Of a stretch of 64,000 nt of DNA, positions 8,285 through 17,770 are shown piece after piece. Source of the stretch: Methanofollis sp. UBA420 (lineage in GTDB: Archaea > Halobacteriota > Methanomicrobia > Methanomicrobiales > Methanofollaceae). The stretch spans positions 466,836 through 530,835 of the forward strand of contig NZ_DAGX01000002.1 in assembly GCF_002498315.1 (NCBI RefSeq), given 5' to 3'. The first letter of the stretch is position 1. Each line of letters opens with the position of its first letter. A program made the position numbers and the translations under genes. The notes beneath the pieces are model-generated. The model searched no databases, was not told the DNA's origin, and saw nothing but the letters and a program-made list of their open reading frames with translations.

Positions 8285-10423
8285 TCAACGCATACCCTGG
8301 GCATATGCCATATAATATTTTCCCGCATGACTGTCCACGCTGAGCAGTTCTTTCAGGGCAGCGGCGTCCTGTACCGGCTGTTCGCAGAGCCGCTCCCGGC
8401 AGAGATACGCAGTCGTACCTCCCCTGATGGGTGTGAGCCGGGCAGTATGGGGGGCGATATCGGCAAGCACGCCGGCGTTCTCATCGTCCCTGAGGACAAG
8501 GGTGAGGTTCGGGATGTAGAAGCCGCGAACGACGTTGAGCATCGCTCCTGTCACCGTATCCTCTCGTTCTCCGGCGATAACGACCTCGTAGGAAGGCGTG
8601 ACCGCGGAGAGAAGCGCTGCCAGGTACCATATCGACGCGGACGTGTTTTTTGCGGCTCTGCCCGAGAACGCGCTGAAGCCTTCGGCCACGACCTCTTCGT
8701 ACCTGCTCTCCCCGGTCAGCCGTGAGAGGACAAGGAGGTTCTGGAGCGCCACCGCGTTGCCCGACGGCATCGCCCCGTCGTACGCATCTTTCTGCCTGAA
8801 GAGGAGTTTTTCGCCTCCCGCAGGTGCGAAGAAAAATCCTCCCCCTGCGGTGTCGGCGAACCCGGCGATCATCCTGTCGGCGACTTCGCAGGCCTCCTTC
8901 AGGACGGCAGGGTCAGATGTCGTCTGGTAGACCTCGTTCAGGGCCCAGAGCAGGAAGGCGTGATCGTCGAGCATGGCAGGAATGGCCGTCTCGCCGCCGC
9001 TGTACCTGTGGAAGAGTCGCCCGTCCGGATCGCGGAGGTGCGCCCGGAGAAATGCCAGGGCACGCAGGGCGGCGGCGGTGTACCTCTCCTCTCCAAAGAC
9101 CCTCCCGGCCCGGACAAGGGCGGCGACCATCAGGGCATTCCAGTCGAGGAGAATTTTTTCGTCCCTGTGCGGCCGTATCCGCCCGGCCCGCGCCGATAAA
9201 AGTTCCTTTCGCACCTTTTCAAGTCGCCCGGCACACTCCTCCTCTGTGATGCCGGCGTGCCGCGCGATCTCTGCGGTCGTCCCTGCCCTGTGCGGGACAT
9301 TCATCCCGACCTGCGGCACCCGGGCCGGAGCTCTCTCGCCGAGTGCATAGGCCGCGGCAAAGAGGTCGCCGTCGTCCGACCCTGCAACCTCGCGCACCTC
9401 AGGTGCCGTCCAGAGATAGAACCTCCCCTCGGCACCCTCGCTCTCCGCATCCTCGGCCGTATAGAATGCACCGTCGGGCGCGGCAAGGTCGCGGAGCACA
9501 TATGCGATGACCTCGTCCGCCGTCCGCCGGCACGCCAGGTTGCGCGTCGCCTCGAAGGCCTCCGTGCAGGCAAGGACCAGCATCGCCTGATCGTAGAGCA
9601 TCTTCTCGAAATGCGGGAGGGCCCACGCATCGTCGGTGGCATAGCGGTGGACGCCGAAACCGATCTGGTCGAAGACGCCTCCCTTGCGGATCTCAGTCAG
9701 GGTCTTTACCGCCGTTTCAAGGGCCACCTTCTCCCCTGTCGCCTGCCAGTACCTGATGAGGAAGATGAGGACATGAGGGGAGGGAAACTTCGGGGCATGG
9801 CCAAAACCGCCATGGTCCCGGTCGTACTCCCGTTCCAGGTTTCTGAAGGCCCGGTGGACGAGTGCCATGCCGGGTTTTTCCCCGCCAGCGCTCTCCTGCA
9901 GCGCGGTCTTCAGGGCGACGGCGACCTCTTCGGCAGAAGACCGGACCTCCTCCCTCCGTTCTGTCCAGAGATCCCTGACCTTCGGGACGAGGTCGAGCAT
10001 CCCGGTCATGTCGAAGCGTGACATCTTCGGGATATAGGTTGCCGCGAAGAAGGGGAGTTTCTCGGGGGTCATGATGATGGAGAGCGGCCATCCTCCCCGT
10101 CCTGTGAGGGCGAGGCAGGCCTGCATGTACACGGCGTCGATGTCCGGCCTCTCCTCACGGTCCACCTTAATGGAGACGAAGGTCTCGTTCATCATTCTGG
10201 CGACCTCGGGGTCTTCGAAGGACTCCCGGGCCATCACATGGCACCAGTGACAGGTGGAATAGCCTATCGAGAGAAATATCGGTTTATTCTCCTGCTTCGC
10301 CCGCTCGAACGCCTCCTCTCCCCAGGGGTACCAGTCCACCGGGTTGTAGGCGTGCTGCAGCAGGTACGGACTTTTCTCCCGGACCAGTCTGTTTGCTTTC
10401 AGGTGCGCTCTCTCCTCGGCCAT
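8285..10423 (-). CDS. YyaL/SSP411-type protein: thioredoxin-like domain plus six-hairpin glycosidase-like domain
   Basis: A 712-residue protein of the DUF255 (spermatogenesis-associated protein 20-like) family, at normal full length. The N-terminal thioredoxin-like domain begins NRLVREKSPYLLQHAYNPVDW and carries a CHWC motif at residues 58-61. The remainder is the alpha/alpha-barrel region with HFEKMLYDQA and DWNALM. No reaction is firmly established. The redox motif and the carbohydrate-enzyme-like fold are what the family shows. A GGTGATG ribosome site precedes the ATG, and a TATA box is visible on the minus strand at about 10450-10457. Confidence 0.88.
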   Translation of the reverse strand: MAEERAHLKANRLVREKSPYLLQHAYNPVDWYPWGEEAFERAKQENKPIFLSIGYSTCHWCHVMARESFEDPEVARMMNETFVSIKVDREERPDIDAVYMQACLALTGRGGWPLSIIMTPEKLPFFAATYIPKMSRFDMTGMLDLVPKVRDLWTERREEVRSSAEEVAVALKTALQESAGGEKPGMALVHRAFRNLEREYDRDHGGFGHAPKFPSPHVLIFLIRYWQATGEKVALETAVKTLTEIRKGGVFDQIGFGVHRYATDDAWALPHFEKMLYDQAMLVLACTEAFEATRNLACRRTADEVIAYVLRDLAAPDGAFYTAEDAESEGAEGRFYLWTAPEVREVAGSDDGDLFAAAYALGERAPARVPQVGMNVPHRAGTTAEIARHAGITEEECAGRLEKVRKELLSARAGRIRPHRDEKILLDWNALMVAALVRAGRVFGEERYTAAALRALAFLRAHLRDPDGRLFHRYSGGETAIPAMLDDHAFLLWALNEVYQTTSDPAVLKEACEVADRMIAGFADTAGGGFFFAPAGGEKLLFRQKDAYDGAMPSGNAVALQNLLVLSRLTGESRYEEVVAEGFSAFSGRAAKNTSASIWYLAALLSAVTPSYEVVIAGEREDTVTGAMLNVVRGFYIPNLTLVLRDDENAGVLADIAPHTARLTPIRGGTTAYLCRERLCEQPVQDAAALKELLSVDSHAGKYYMAYAQGMR

Positions 10424-10530
10424 GGGACATCACCCCTTCAGCGGCATCACCCTTTATATCACTTTCCGGTGAGTGTGCGACAGGGTTAATCCCGATCTTG
10501 GAGAAAACTGAGAGAGGAGATACGTATCCT

Positions 10531-11844
10531 ATGACAGAAAATGTGTTCGAACGCTATTTCAGGCTTAAAGAGCATGGAACAACAGTACGCCAGGAGGTCG
10601 TCGGCGGCCTCGTCACCTTCATGACGATGGCGTACATCATCGTGGTGAACCCTGCCATCCTCCTGGCCGCAGGCATGCCCTTCGGCCCTGCGATGGTCGC
10701 CACGATCCTCTCGGCCATCTTCGGCACCGCGATCATGGGCATCTACGCAAACCGTCCCTTTGCGATCGCCCCGTATATGGGCGAGAACGCCTTCGTCGCC
10801 TACACCGTCGTCGGCGTCCTCGGGTATTCCTGGCAGACCGCCCTCGGCGCCGTCTTCATCTCGGGCGTGCTGCTGACCCTGCTCACCCTGACGAAGTGGC
10901 GATCGATCATGACCGAGGCCGTCCCCAATAACCTCAAGATCAGTTTTGCCGTCGGCATCGGCTTTTTCATCACCTTCATCGGTCTGGTGAACTCAGGGAT
11001 CGTCGTTCTCGGCGTCGAGGGTGCACCAGTCCATGTCGGTGCGCTCAACACCGCGCCCGTCGCCCTTGCAATCTTCGGCGTCCTCCTGATCGCCGCGCTC
11101 ATGATCAGGAAGGTAAAGGGCGCCATTCTCTTCGGCATCCTGGCCACCGCTATCATCGCCTTCCTCACCGGTATCGCCGCGCCCCCTGAGGCCATCTACA
11201 GCATGCCGCCCGACGTATCGGCGGTCTTCCTCCAGCTCGACGTCTTCGGCGCCCTGACCTGGGGATTCTTTGCTGTCATCCTCACGATGTTCACGATGGA
11301 CTTCCTGGACACAATGGGGACGCTCATCGGCGCCTCGGCAAAGGCCGGTTTCCTGGACGAGAACGGGAACCTCCCGGAGATCGAGAAACCCTTCCTTGCC
11401 GACTCACTGGCGACAGTCTTTGGCGCCGTCGCCGGCACGACCACGACAGGCACCTTCGTCGAGTCCGCGGCCGGCATCGAGGCGGGCGGCAGGACCGGCC
11501 TGACCGCCCTTGTGGTGGCGGCCCTCTTCGGTCTCGGCCTCTTCTTCTCCCCGCTCTTCGGGGCGATCCCCGCGGCGGCGACAGGGCCGGCACTCATCAT
11601 TGTCGGCCTCCTCATGATGGCGCCGATCCGGGGCCTGGACTTCCAGGACTATGCTGAGAGCATCCCGGCCTTTGCGGTCATCGTCCTGATGAGTTTCACC
11701 TACAACCTGGGGGTCGGGCTCTGTGCGGGTTTCGTCCTCTTCCCGCTCTTCAAAATCGTCCAGGGAAGGATCGAGGACGTCAAGCCCGCAGCATGGGTGC
11801 TCTTCGTCCTCTGTCTGCTCTTCTTTATCTTCTACCCCTACTAA
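10531..11844 (+). CDS. NCS2/AzgA-family purine (hypoxanthine/guanine) permease
   Basis: A 437-residue membrane protein with about 12-14 hydrophobic helices. AzgA-like landmarks are RQEVVGGLVTFMTMAYIIVVNP near the N terminus, then PYMGENAFVAY, TMDFLDTMGTL, and ATVFGAVAGTTTTGTFVESAAGIEAGGRTGL in the core. The family imports purine bases with protons. The start is at 10531, after a GAGAGGAGA site. An open frame reaches back to 10393 but runs through the promoter of the divergent yyaL gene. A TATA-like CTTTATATC (about 10452) can serve this gene. Confidence 0.88.
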   Translation: MTENVFERYFRLKEHGTTVRQEVVGGLVTFMTMAYIIVVNPAILLAAGMPFGPAMVATILSAIFGTAIMGIYANRPFAIAPYMGENAFVAYTVVGVLGYSWQTALGAVFISGVLLTLLTLTKWRSIMTEAVPNNLKISFAVGIGFFITFIGLVNSGIVVLGVEGAPVHVGALNTAPVALAIFGVLLIAALMIRKVKGAILFGILATAIIAFLTGIAAPPEAIYSMPPDVSAVFLQLDVFGALTWGFFAVILTMFTMDFLDTMGTLIGASAKAGFLDENGNLPEIEKPFLADSLATVFGAVAGTTTTGTFVESAAGIEAGGRTGLTALVVAALFGLGLFFSPLFGAIPAAATGPALIIVGLLMMAPIRGLDFQDYAESIPAFAVIVLMSFTYNLGVGLCAGFVLFPLFKIVQGRIEDVKPAAWVLFVLCLLFFIFYPY

Positions 11845-11850
11845 CTTTTT

Positions 11851-12327
11851 TCACCGGCCGTACAGGACGTAGGTCTCCCCGTACTGGGTGAGATGTCCTT
11901 TCATCGCCTCTTGAAGCGATTTTTTGTCGGCACCCGCCGGGAGGTCGAGCATGGAGTCAAGGCCGTAGACCCTGACGTCGTACCTGTGCTGTTCGCCCCG
12001 CGGCGGGCACGGGCCATTGTACCCGATCTTTCCAAAGGAGTTCGTCCCCTGGCGTGCTTCGAACGGGAAGGAGATCTCGGCGTCCTTTGGGATCGCCTCA
12101 GGGATGATTCGCACGGGTTCGATGTTCCAGATCGCCCAGTGCGTGAAGTCCCCGCCATGCGGCGCGTCGGGGTCGTTGACGATCAGGGCAAGGGATTTCG
12201 TCTTCTCCACGTCGACCCCGCCAATGGTGATGGCGGGCGAATGGTCGAGACCGTCGCAGGTGTAGTTGTACGGCAGTTTCAGGACGCTGATCTCGACGCT
12301 CAGTTTTCCGATCTGTTCTCCGATCAT
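11851..12327 (-). CDS. PEBP (YbhB/YbcL, Raf-kinase-inhibitor-like) family protein
   Basis: A 158-residue soluble protein with the phosphatidylethanolamine-binding-protein core. It contains YTCDGLDHSPAI, the ligand-pocket motif NDPDAPHGGDFTHWAIWNI, and then GYNGPCPPRGEQHRYDVRVYGLD. Bacterial and archaeal members are small single-domain proteins of unsettled function. The start at 12327 follows a GGAGGTG site, and a longer in-frame start (12348) has no ribosome site. It converges with the purine permease, leaving a gap of only 6 nt. Confidence 0.9.
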   Translation of the reverse strand: MIGEQIGKLSVEISVLKLPYNYTCDGLDHSPAITIGGVDVEKTKSLALIVNDPDAPHGGDFTHWAIWNIEPVRIIPEAIPKDAEISFPFEARQGTNSFGKIGYNGPCPPRGEQHRYDVRVYGLDSMLDLPAGADKKSLQEAMKGHLTQYGETYVLYGR

Positions 12328-12463
12328 CCGGGTTCCCCCACCTCCCATCCCCGTCTACCTCTATATAATGGTGTCCGCCATGCCCCCCTGACACCCTCCC
12401 GGGAGAAGGATAAAGATAGCAGAGATCAGATAAAAATAGATATTCTGTGAGTCTGGTGATTTC

Positions 12464-13879
12464 TTGAAGAGCCCATTTGATGTCGGAGATCCGCGGTATC
12501 ACCTCTCTGTCACCGCCCTCCTGAGTGCGGTCGTTGCCATGGTCATGTTCACCGAGGCGATGCTGGCGCCGGCCCTCCCGGCCATCCAGAACGAGTTCGC
12601 CATCTCGGGCGTCCTGAACTCGTGGATCCTGACAATCCCCCTCCTTGTCGCCGCCATCATCTCGCCGGTCATCGGAAAATGCGGCGACCTCTACGGCAAG
12701 AAGAGGATGATCCTCTTCTCTGTCATCGTCTATGCGGCGGGCGTCTTCGCGAGCGGGTGGGCCCCGGACATCTGGGTCCTCATCCTGTGTCGGGCGATGC
12801 AAGGAGTGGGCCTTGGCGTCCTGCCCCTCGGGTACGCCCTGATCAGGGAGCAGTTCCCGCAGGAGAAGGTCCCTGTCGCCATCGGGACGATCGCCGCGAT
12901 GTTCGGTGCCGGTGCCTTCCTCGGCATCTTCATCGGTTCCTGGATCATCGAGCACTTCGGTTGGAGGATGACCTATCATGTGGCGGCGCCCGTGGTCTTC
13001 CTCCTCGTCCTTGCAGCGGTACTTGTCATCGTCCCGTCGCCCCGCGTCCGGGGTGCGGCGATCGACAGGCCCGGCGTGGTCACCCTCACCCTCTTCCTCC
13101 TCTCTGTCGTGCTGGCCCTCACCCTCGGCGGACAGGAAGGGTGGACGTCGACGGCAGTCATCGTCTGTGCCGTGCTCGCCGTCATCTTTGCCGTCCTCTT
13201 TGCCCGTGTCGAGAGGCGGTCGCCCGACCCGATGATCGACCCGGCCATGCTCAGGAAGGCTCCTGTGGTCATCGCGATGACCATCGGGTTTCTCATCTCC
13301 ATGCTCACCTTCATGGTCATCCAGACTCTCCCCTATCTCATAGAGAGTCCGACAGGTCTTGGTCTCTCCCACTTTGCCGTCGGCCTGGTGATGATGCCCG
13401 GCGCTCTCGCCGACATGATCTGCGGCCCCCTCACCGGCATCTTCATCGGGCGGCGAGGAACGCGTGCCGCCATGCTCGTCGGGTCTGTACTCTTCGCCGC
13501 GGGGGCCGTCTGCTATCTCCTCCTCGACTCCTCAATGGTGACTCTCGTCCTTGCGGGTATCCTCTTCAATGCCGGGATGTCGGTCACCCTCACCGGCAAC
13601 ACGATCATCGTCGTCAGGTCGGTGCGGCCGGAAGAGACCGGCATCGGGACTGCGGTCTACCATACCGCCCAGAACATGGGCGGGATGATCGGCCCGGTAA
13701 TTGCGGGGATATTCATCTCTCTCCATGTAGTGTCGGTGCCGGGATGGGACGCCGCCGTACCCACAGGCGAGGCTTTCACCTCGATATTCGGCCTGATCGT
13801 CCTTCTCGCCCTCTTCGTCATCCTCCTTGCCCGGCAGATCCGGGACAGTGAGGTGACGGCTGCGGTCCCGGGGAAGTAA
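12464..13879 (+). CDS. Major facilitator superfamily transporter, drug:H+ antiporter-like
   Basis: A 471-residue transporter with 12-14 predicted membrane helices. The MFS motif A region GKCGDLYGKKRM lies between helices 2 and 3, and motif C-like glycines occur in ALIREQFPQEKVPVAIGTIAAMFGAGAFLG. It resembles the DHA2 group, which exports drugs or metabolites, but the substrate is unknown. The start is TTG at 12464, with GGTGAT a few bases upstream and an AT-rich TATA-like tract (about 12431-12444). It is divergent from the PEBP gene. Confidence 0.85.
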   Translation: MKSPFDVGDPRYHLSVTALLSAVVAMVMFTEAMLAPALPAIQNEFAISGVLNSWILTIPLLVAAIISPVIGKCGDLYGKKRMILFSVIVYAAGVFASGWAPDIWVLILCRAMQGVGLGVLPLGYALIREQFPQEKVPVAIGTIAAMFGAGAFLGIFIGSWIIEHFGWRMTYHVAAPVVFLLVLAAVLVIVPSPRVRGAAIDRPGVVTLTLFLLSVVLALTLGGQEGWTSTAVIVCAVLAVIFAVLFARVERRSPDPMIDPAMLRKAPVVIAMTIGFLISMLTFMVIQTLPYLIESPTGLGLSHFAVGLVMMPGALADMICGPLTGIFIGRRGTRAAMLVGSVLFAAGAVCYLLLDSSMVTLVLAGILFNAGMSVTLTGNTIIVVRSVRPEETGIGTAVYHTAQNMGGMIGPVIAGIFISLHVVSVPGWDAAVPTGEAFTSIFGLIVLLALFVILLARQIRDSEVTAAVPGK

Positions 13880-13913
13880 TCAAAAAAAGTAGAGCCTGGT
13901 CGGGGTACGCCCC

Positions 13914-14372
13914 TTACCAGGCCTCGACAAAGGCCATCTCTGTATAGAGGTCTTCGAGCCGCGCCTTGTGTCCCCTCTCCATCTTCGCCAGTTCGACGAA
14001 GACCCGCTTCTGGGCCTGGTCGGTGCTGAGTTCGGCAAACTGTTCGTACATCTCCATGGCGTCCTCTTCCCTCTTGATGGCATATTTCAGGCCGTCAAGG
14101 GGCTTCATGTCGGTCGTCGGTTGCGGGCGCTCGAAGGTGGACGAGACCTTGTAGTCCTTCGACTCGTCGAAGTGGAGTTCGCCGGTCTTTCCGGAGAGAT
14201 AGCCCTCCAGAAGTTTCCTGTGCTGCTTCTCCTCTTCGGCAAGTTCCCCGAAGAGCGCCTTCAGGTTTGTGTCTTTCACCTTCTCCTGGACCGACTCGTA
14301 GAAGACATATGCCTCGACTTCTTTGTCGATTGCCTGGGACAGGATTTCCCTGTACATATCAAGTTTCAGCAT
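13914..14372 (-). CDS. Ferritin-like/rubrerythrin-type di-iron protein without rubredoxin domain
   Basis: A 152-residue four-helix protein with paired metal-ligand helices. The first pair is KEVEAYVFYESV and AEEEKQHRKLLEGYL (E-x2-H), and the second is KREEDAMEMYEQF and KMERGHKARLEDLY (E-x2-H). These match rubrerythrin-like di-iron proteins, which protect strict anaerobes by reducing peroxide. The C-terminal rubredoxin zinc ribbon is absent. I chose the ATG at 14372, seven bases after a GGGGGG tract. The ATG at 14378, two codons earlier, is also possible. Confidence 0.8.
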   Translation of the reverse strand: MLKLDMYREILSQAIDKEVEAYVFYESVQEKVKDTNLKALFGELAEEEKQHRKLLEGYLSGKTGELHFDESKDYKVSSTFERPQPTTDMKPLDGLKYAIKREEDAMEMYEQFAELSTDQAQKRVFVELAKMERGHKARLEDLYTEMAFVEAW

Positions 14373-14495
14373 GGTCATTCCCCCCTGCACGGGAGACCAG
14401 ATGACCTCCTGCCATATAGAGTGTTCCCCCGGAGAGACACGAGGCCCTTCGCCGCCACCTCAATCTTTTTTTCGGCATAAAACCCTGACTATAGC

Positions 14496-15392
14496 GTGTC
14501 TGCCAGAGGTACGGAATTTTCAGAGGAGCACGCGGTGCTGGTCGGGAAGTTCGAGAGGGCCCTGACCGGAGAGGGGGCGGGCAGGGCGGCCTGCCTCGCC
14601 CTCCGCAGGGTGATCTGCCACTACTACCGGCACCAGGGGCGGCAGATGGCATGGAGGGAGACGAACGACCCGTACAGGATCTTCGTCTCCGAGGTGATGC
14701 TGCAGCAGACAGGGGTGGAGCGGGTCAGGCAGAAATACGCGGAGTTCATCGAGAAATTTCCGGATTTCCCTGCACTCTCCGCGGCCGAGCAGCGAGACGT
14801 CCTTGCTGCCTGGCAGGGTCTCGGCTACAACAGGCGGGCGCTCGCCATCCACCGTTCGGCACAGATTGTCATGGAGACATTCGGCGGTGCACTCCCCCGG
14901 ACGGTTGAAAACCTCGAGTCCCTCCCGGGCATCGGCCAGGCGACGGCCTCATCGATCGCGGCATTCACCTTCAATGACCCGACCGTCTTCATCGAGACCA
15001 ATGTCCGCCGCGTCTTCATCCACTTCTTCTTCAGAGGCAGGGAAGGGGTCGCCGATGCCGAGATCCTCCCCCTTGTCGCCGAAACTCTCGACCCTGAGCA
15101 CCCGCGGGAGTTCTACTGGGGGGTGATGGACTATGGCACCATGCTCAAGAAACGGTACCCCAACCCGAACCGGCGGAGTGCCTCCTATGCTCGCCAGAGT
15201 CGATTCGAAGGGTCTGACCGGCAGGTCAGGGGCCGTGTTCTCAAGGTGCTTCTCAGTGAGGGGCCCATGAACACGGCCGACCTCCTCGCGGGTCTGGAGG
15301 TGGACGACCGAGAAAAAGGAGAGATTATTCTTCAAAAAATGGTGGCTGAGGGATTTGTAGCGGAAGAGTCGGGAAAGTACCGTCTTCGGTAG
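14496..15392 (+). CDS. MutY-like HhH-GPD DNA glycosylase lacking the Fe-S cluster, with C-terminal winged-helix-like domain
   Basis: A 298-residue base-excision-repair glycosylase homologue. Conserved parts are WRETNDPYRIFVSEVMLQQTGV (Glu plus the QQT loop), WQGLGYNRRA, and the helix-hairpin-helix LPGIGQATASSIAAF. The usual catalytic position reads IETNVRRV, so the VDGNV Asp is replaced by Glu. Where MutY has four cluster cysteines after MDYG this protein has none (MDYGTMLKKRYPNPNRRSA). The last 70 residues look like a winged helix in place of the MutT-like domain. The start is GTG at 14496. The 3' end overlaps the convergent beta-propeller gene by 68 nt. Confidence 0.75.
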   Translation: MSARGTEFSEEHAVLVGKFERALTGEGAGRAACLALRRVICHYYRHQGRQMAWRETNDPYRIFVSEVMLQQTGVERVRQKYAEFIEKFPDFPALSAAEQRDVLAAWQGLGYNRRALAIHRSAQIVMETFGGALPRTVENLESLPGIGQATASSIAAFTFNDPTVFIETNVRRVFIHFFFRGREGVADAEILPLVAETLDPEHPREFYWGVMDYGTMLKKRYPNPNRRSASYARQSRFEGSDRQVRGRVLKVLLSEGPMNTADLLAGLEVDDREKGEIILQKMVAEGFVAEESGKYRLR

Positions 15393-16899
15393 TGTCGTTC
15401 CCGACTTTCTCGTCTGCCACTGTTTCGTTTCCACTGGCACCGTTCTCGGCGGGCACGTCCCCGGTTGCGTTGTCGTGCCCTTCACGCCAGAAGAGGTCGG
15501 GGATGGGGATTTCCTCCTCTCCCGCCGGTTCCATACCGTTCTCCTCTCCTTCTGCCATCATCCCGTACTTCGTGACAGGGTAGGGGGAGTATCCCTCGAA
15601 GACCAGGCGGTCCTCGGGGTCGTAGCCGATAAACTCCGTCTTCATCACCTCGGCCCTGAGGGGGTGATCGATGGCGTCGGGGGCGACGGTGACGAGGCGT
15701 ATGTTCCCACTGCCGCCGTGGTCCTCGGCCCATTCTTTTTCAACGATCATCCTGACGACGACCTGCGGACCGGTGCCCGCGTCCTGCCGCACGATGCCAG
15801 CGATGGCGACGCCGTCGAACTCGTGAGCGATCTCGGGCACATAGTCCTCCCCGCCGAGCAGGAAGGACCTGAGGAGGTAGGGGTCCTTGTTCTGGCCAGG
15901 TTGTTCAGCCGCTGCCATGCTCTTCATCTCCTGGGGTGCCGACATGTTCTCTGGGGCGGGTTCTTCCGGTTTGACGGGTTTGTCCGCCCCGCGGAGCAGG
16001 ACCGCTCCTTCTCCGCCTGTCCCTGTCCCGACGGCGATCTCTGTCCCGTCAGGGGTGATCGCTATCCCGAAGACCGGGTGGCCGATGTCATAGGTCCGGA
16101 CGACATCGCCGGCACGGGTGAAGAGGGTGACTGTGTGGCCCGAGGATGCTGCCACATATGCCCCATTCTCGGAGACGGCCACGCCATAGACCCTCTCTTG
16201 TGTGTTATACTTCCAGAGCACCGTGCCGTTCCTGTCGAAGAGATATACGAAGTAATTCAACGACCCTGCCGCTACGTAATCTCCTTCAGGTGACACGGAG
16301 ATGCTGGTTACTGCTTTCCCGGTGTCGAAGGTCCAGAGAGGGGTGCCCTGGTTGTCGAAGACAGAAACCAGTGCGTCCTTTCCTCCCGCGGCGATGACCG
16401 AACCGTCGAATGAGAGGGCAAGGGCCTTCGGGTCACCCTCCAGGACCTGTGTCCACCGCCTCTTGCCGTCCGCGGTCAGGAGCACGAGCTGGTTGTTGTC
16501 GTAACCGGCCGCAACATATTTCCCATCTCCAGAAATGGCTGCACCATATGCGTAGTAATCGTCCTCAACCTGAGTTACGATATCGCCGTTCCTGTTGAGG
16601 ACTCTAACCTTGTCGGACGCGACGGCGATGAGATTCCCGTCGTCTGAAGAGGACACCTGAAAGACAGGGCAGCCTGTGGGATAGGTCCAGAGTTCCTTTC
16701 CCGTACGGTCAAGAAGCACGACTCCCCCACTCTCCTGGGTCCCTGCGGCAACCAGGTCCCCGCCAGGCGTGATCGACGTGGAGACGACCCTGCTTCCGAG
16801 TGCTGTTTCCCAGACCGGTTTGCCGGTCTCCTCTGCCACGGCGAGAGAGGGGCAGAAGAGGAGGACGATACATGCGAGTGCAATTGCTTTTTTTTTCAA
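15325..16899 (-). CDS. Secreted WD40/PQQ-like seven-bladed beta-propeller protein
   Basis: A 524-residue exported protein with a signal peptide (cleavage likely after SLAVA, about residue 22). Seven repeats of about 40 residues follow, each with the pattern W-x-(n)-V-x-S-(n)-G-x-x-V/I-A-A/V-G (for example ITPGGDLVAAG and VSPEGDYVAAG). Together they should form a closed propeller. Residues from about 330 form a separate domain with acidic, Asn/Glu-rich low-complexity sequence at the very C terminus. Function unknown; propellers of this type usually bind proteins or cofactors. A GGGGGAA site precedes the start, and the AT-rich stretch 16960-16985 probably holds the promoter. Confidence 0.8.
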   Translation of the reverse strand: MKKKAIALACIVLLFCPSLAVAEETGKPVWETALGSRVVSTSITPGGDLVAAGTQESGGVVLLDRTGKELWTYPTGCPVFQVSSSDDGNLIAVASDKVRVLNRNGDIVTQVEDDYYAYGAAISGDGKYVAAGYDNNQLVLLTADGKRRWTQVLEGDPKALALSFDGSVIAAGGKDALVSVFDNQGTPLWTFDTGKAVTSISVSPEGDYVAAGSLNYFVYLFDRNGTVLWKYNTQERVYGVAVSENGAYVAASSGHTVTLFTRAGDVVRTYDIGHPVFGIAITPDGTEIAVGTGTGGEGAVLLRGADKPVKPEEPAPENMSAPQEMKSMAAAEQPGQNKDPYLLRSFLLGGEDYVPEIAHEFDGVAIAGIVRQDAGTGPQVVVRMIVEKEWAEDHGGSGNIRLVTVAPDAIDHPLRAEVMKTEFIGYDPEDRLVFEGYSPYPVTKYGMMAEGEENGMEPAGEEEIPIPDLFWREGHDNATGDVPAENGASGNETVADEKVGNDTTEDGTFPTLPLQIPQPPFFEE

Positions 16900-17022
16900 T
16901 GGATTCCCCCCGATACTTTATGGTATGCCTGAATTGGCCCGATAGATCCTTTTGATTGATGTTTAATTAATATTATTATTGTACCAAAAGGATGCAGGGA
17001 AGAAAAAAGGGGTTTTTGCGCC

Positions 17023-17655
17023 TTAGGAAAGCGCTGCAAGTCCACCATAATCGATGGAATTTGCAAATGCGTACAGGTCGTCTTTCGAACCTCCGTCAAC
17101 GTTGACAAAGACGATGATCCTGTCCTTGATCCCGACATAGACGCCATAGTCCTCGGCAGTTTTGTCGATGTACTCCCATGCGGGGTGGCCCTTCATCGTT
17201 GTCGACTTCCATGAGAAATCATCCGTTTCGATGGTCATCGCCGCGTCCCACATCGTCCAGTAACCTTCTCTCATGCCGGCCGTGTCCTGGATATAGACCG
17301 CCGCGGTGATGTCGGGATTGTCCGTCCGGGAGTAGGTGGCCCATGCCGAGCTCCAGTCCTCACCATCTGCTTTATAGGTCACGCCACTCTTGTCGTCGAG
17401 TTGCCAGCCTCCGGGTGCTGCCGGAAGGAATTTCTGGAGTTCTGTGTAGGAGACGGCGGGTACCGATGAGGAGGGGGAGGAGGAAGAGGGCGACGATGAC
17501 GCACTGCCGGCATCGCCAGAGGTGGTCTGGGGTGCGGCGGGCGTCTGCTTCTCCGACGCACCGGTACATCCAGCTGCGGCTGCCATGATAACCATCATCA
17601 GAACAATAGAGCCCAATAACAGAGCCTTTGCATGATTTAACTGTTCTACGCGCAT
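17023..17655 (-). CDS. Putative surface lipoprotein, unknown function
   Basis: A 210-residue protein with a hydrophobic signal and a lipobox at Cys30 (AAAGC), then a Ser/Pro/Thr-rich spacer. A globular part of about 135 residues begins SYTELQKFLPAAPGGWQLDD and is rich in aromatic residues (YWTMWDAAMTIETDDFSW, HPAWEYIDK). I do not recognise a named family, although similar proteins occur in methanogens as surface lipoproteins. It stands alone, divergent from the DUF427 gene. Confidence 0.65.
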   Translation of the reverse strand: MRVEQLNHAKALLLGSIVLMMVIMAAAAGCTGASEKQTPAAPQTTSGDAGSASSSPSSSSPSSSVPAVSYTELQKFLPAAPGGWQLDDKSGVTYKADGEDWSSAWATYSRTDNPDITAAVYIQDTAGMREGYWTMWDAAMTIETDDFSWKSTTMKGHPAWEYIDKTAEDYGVYVGIKDRIIVFVNVDGGSKDDLYAFANSIDYGGLAALS

Positions 17656-17697
17656 AGTATCACGTTCGCAGCGATATAATCGATCATAATATTTATC

Positions 17698-17709
17698 CGT
17701 TGCGCAACG
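17698..17709. promoter_or_regulatory. Perfect 12-bp palindrome in a divergent promoter
   Basis: CGTTGCGCAACG is a perfect dyad in the 115-nt gap between the divergent lipoprotein and DUF427 genes. On the left it abuts AT-rich TATA-like sequence for the minus-strand gene. On the right is TTATAT (about 17731) for the plus-strand gene. The position suits an operator controlling both genes, but this is inference. Confidence 0.4.
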
Positions 17710-17770
17710 ATTTAGGTGGGCCAGGGAAACTGTTATATCGCGGGAGGTGCAGCACGGCAGGGGGAGAGAT

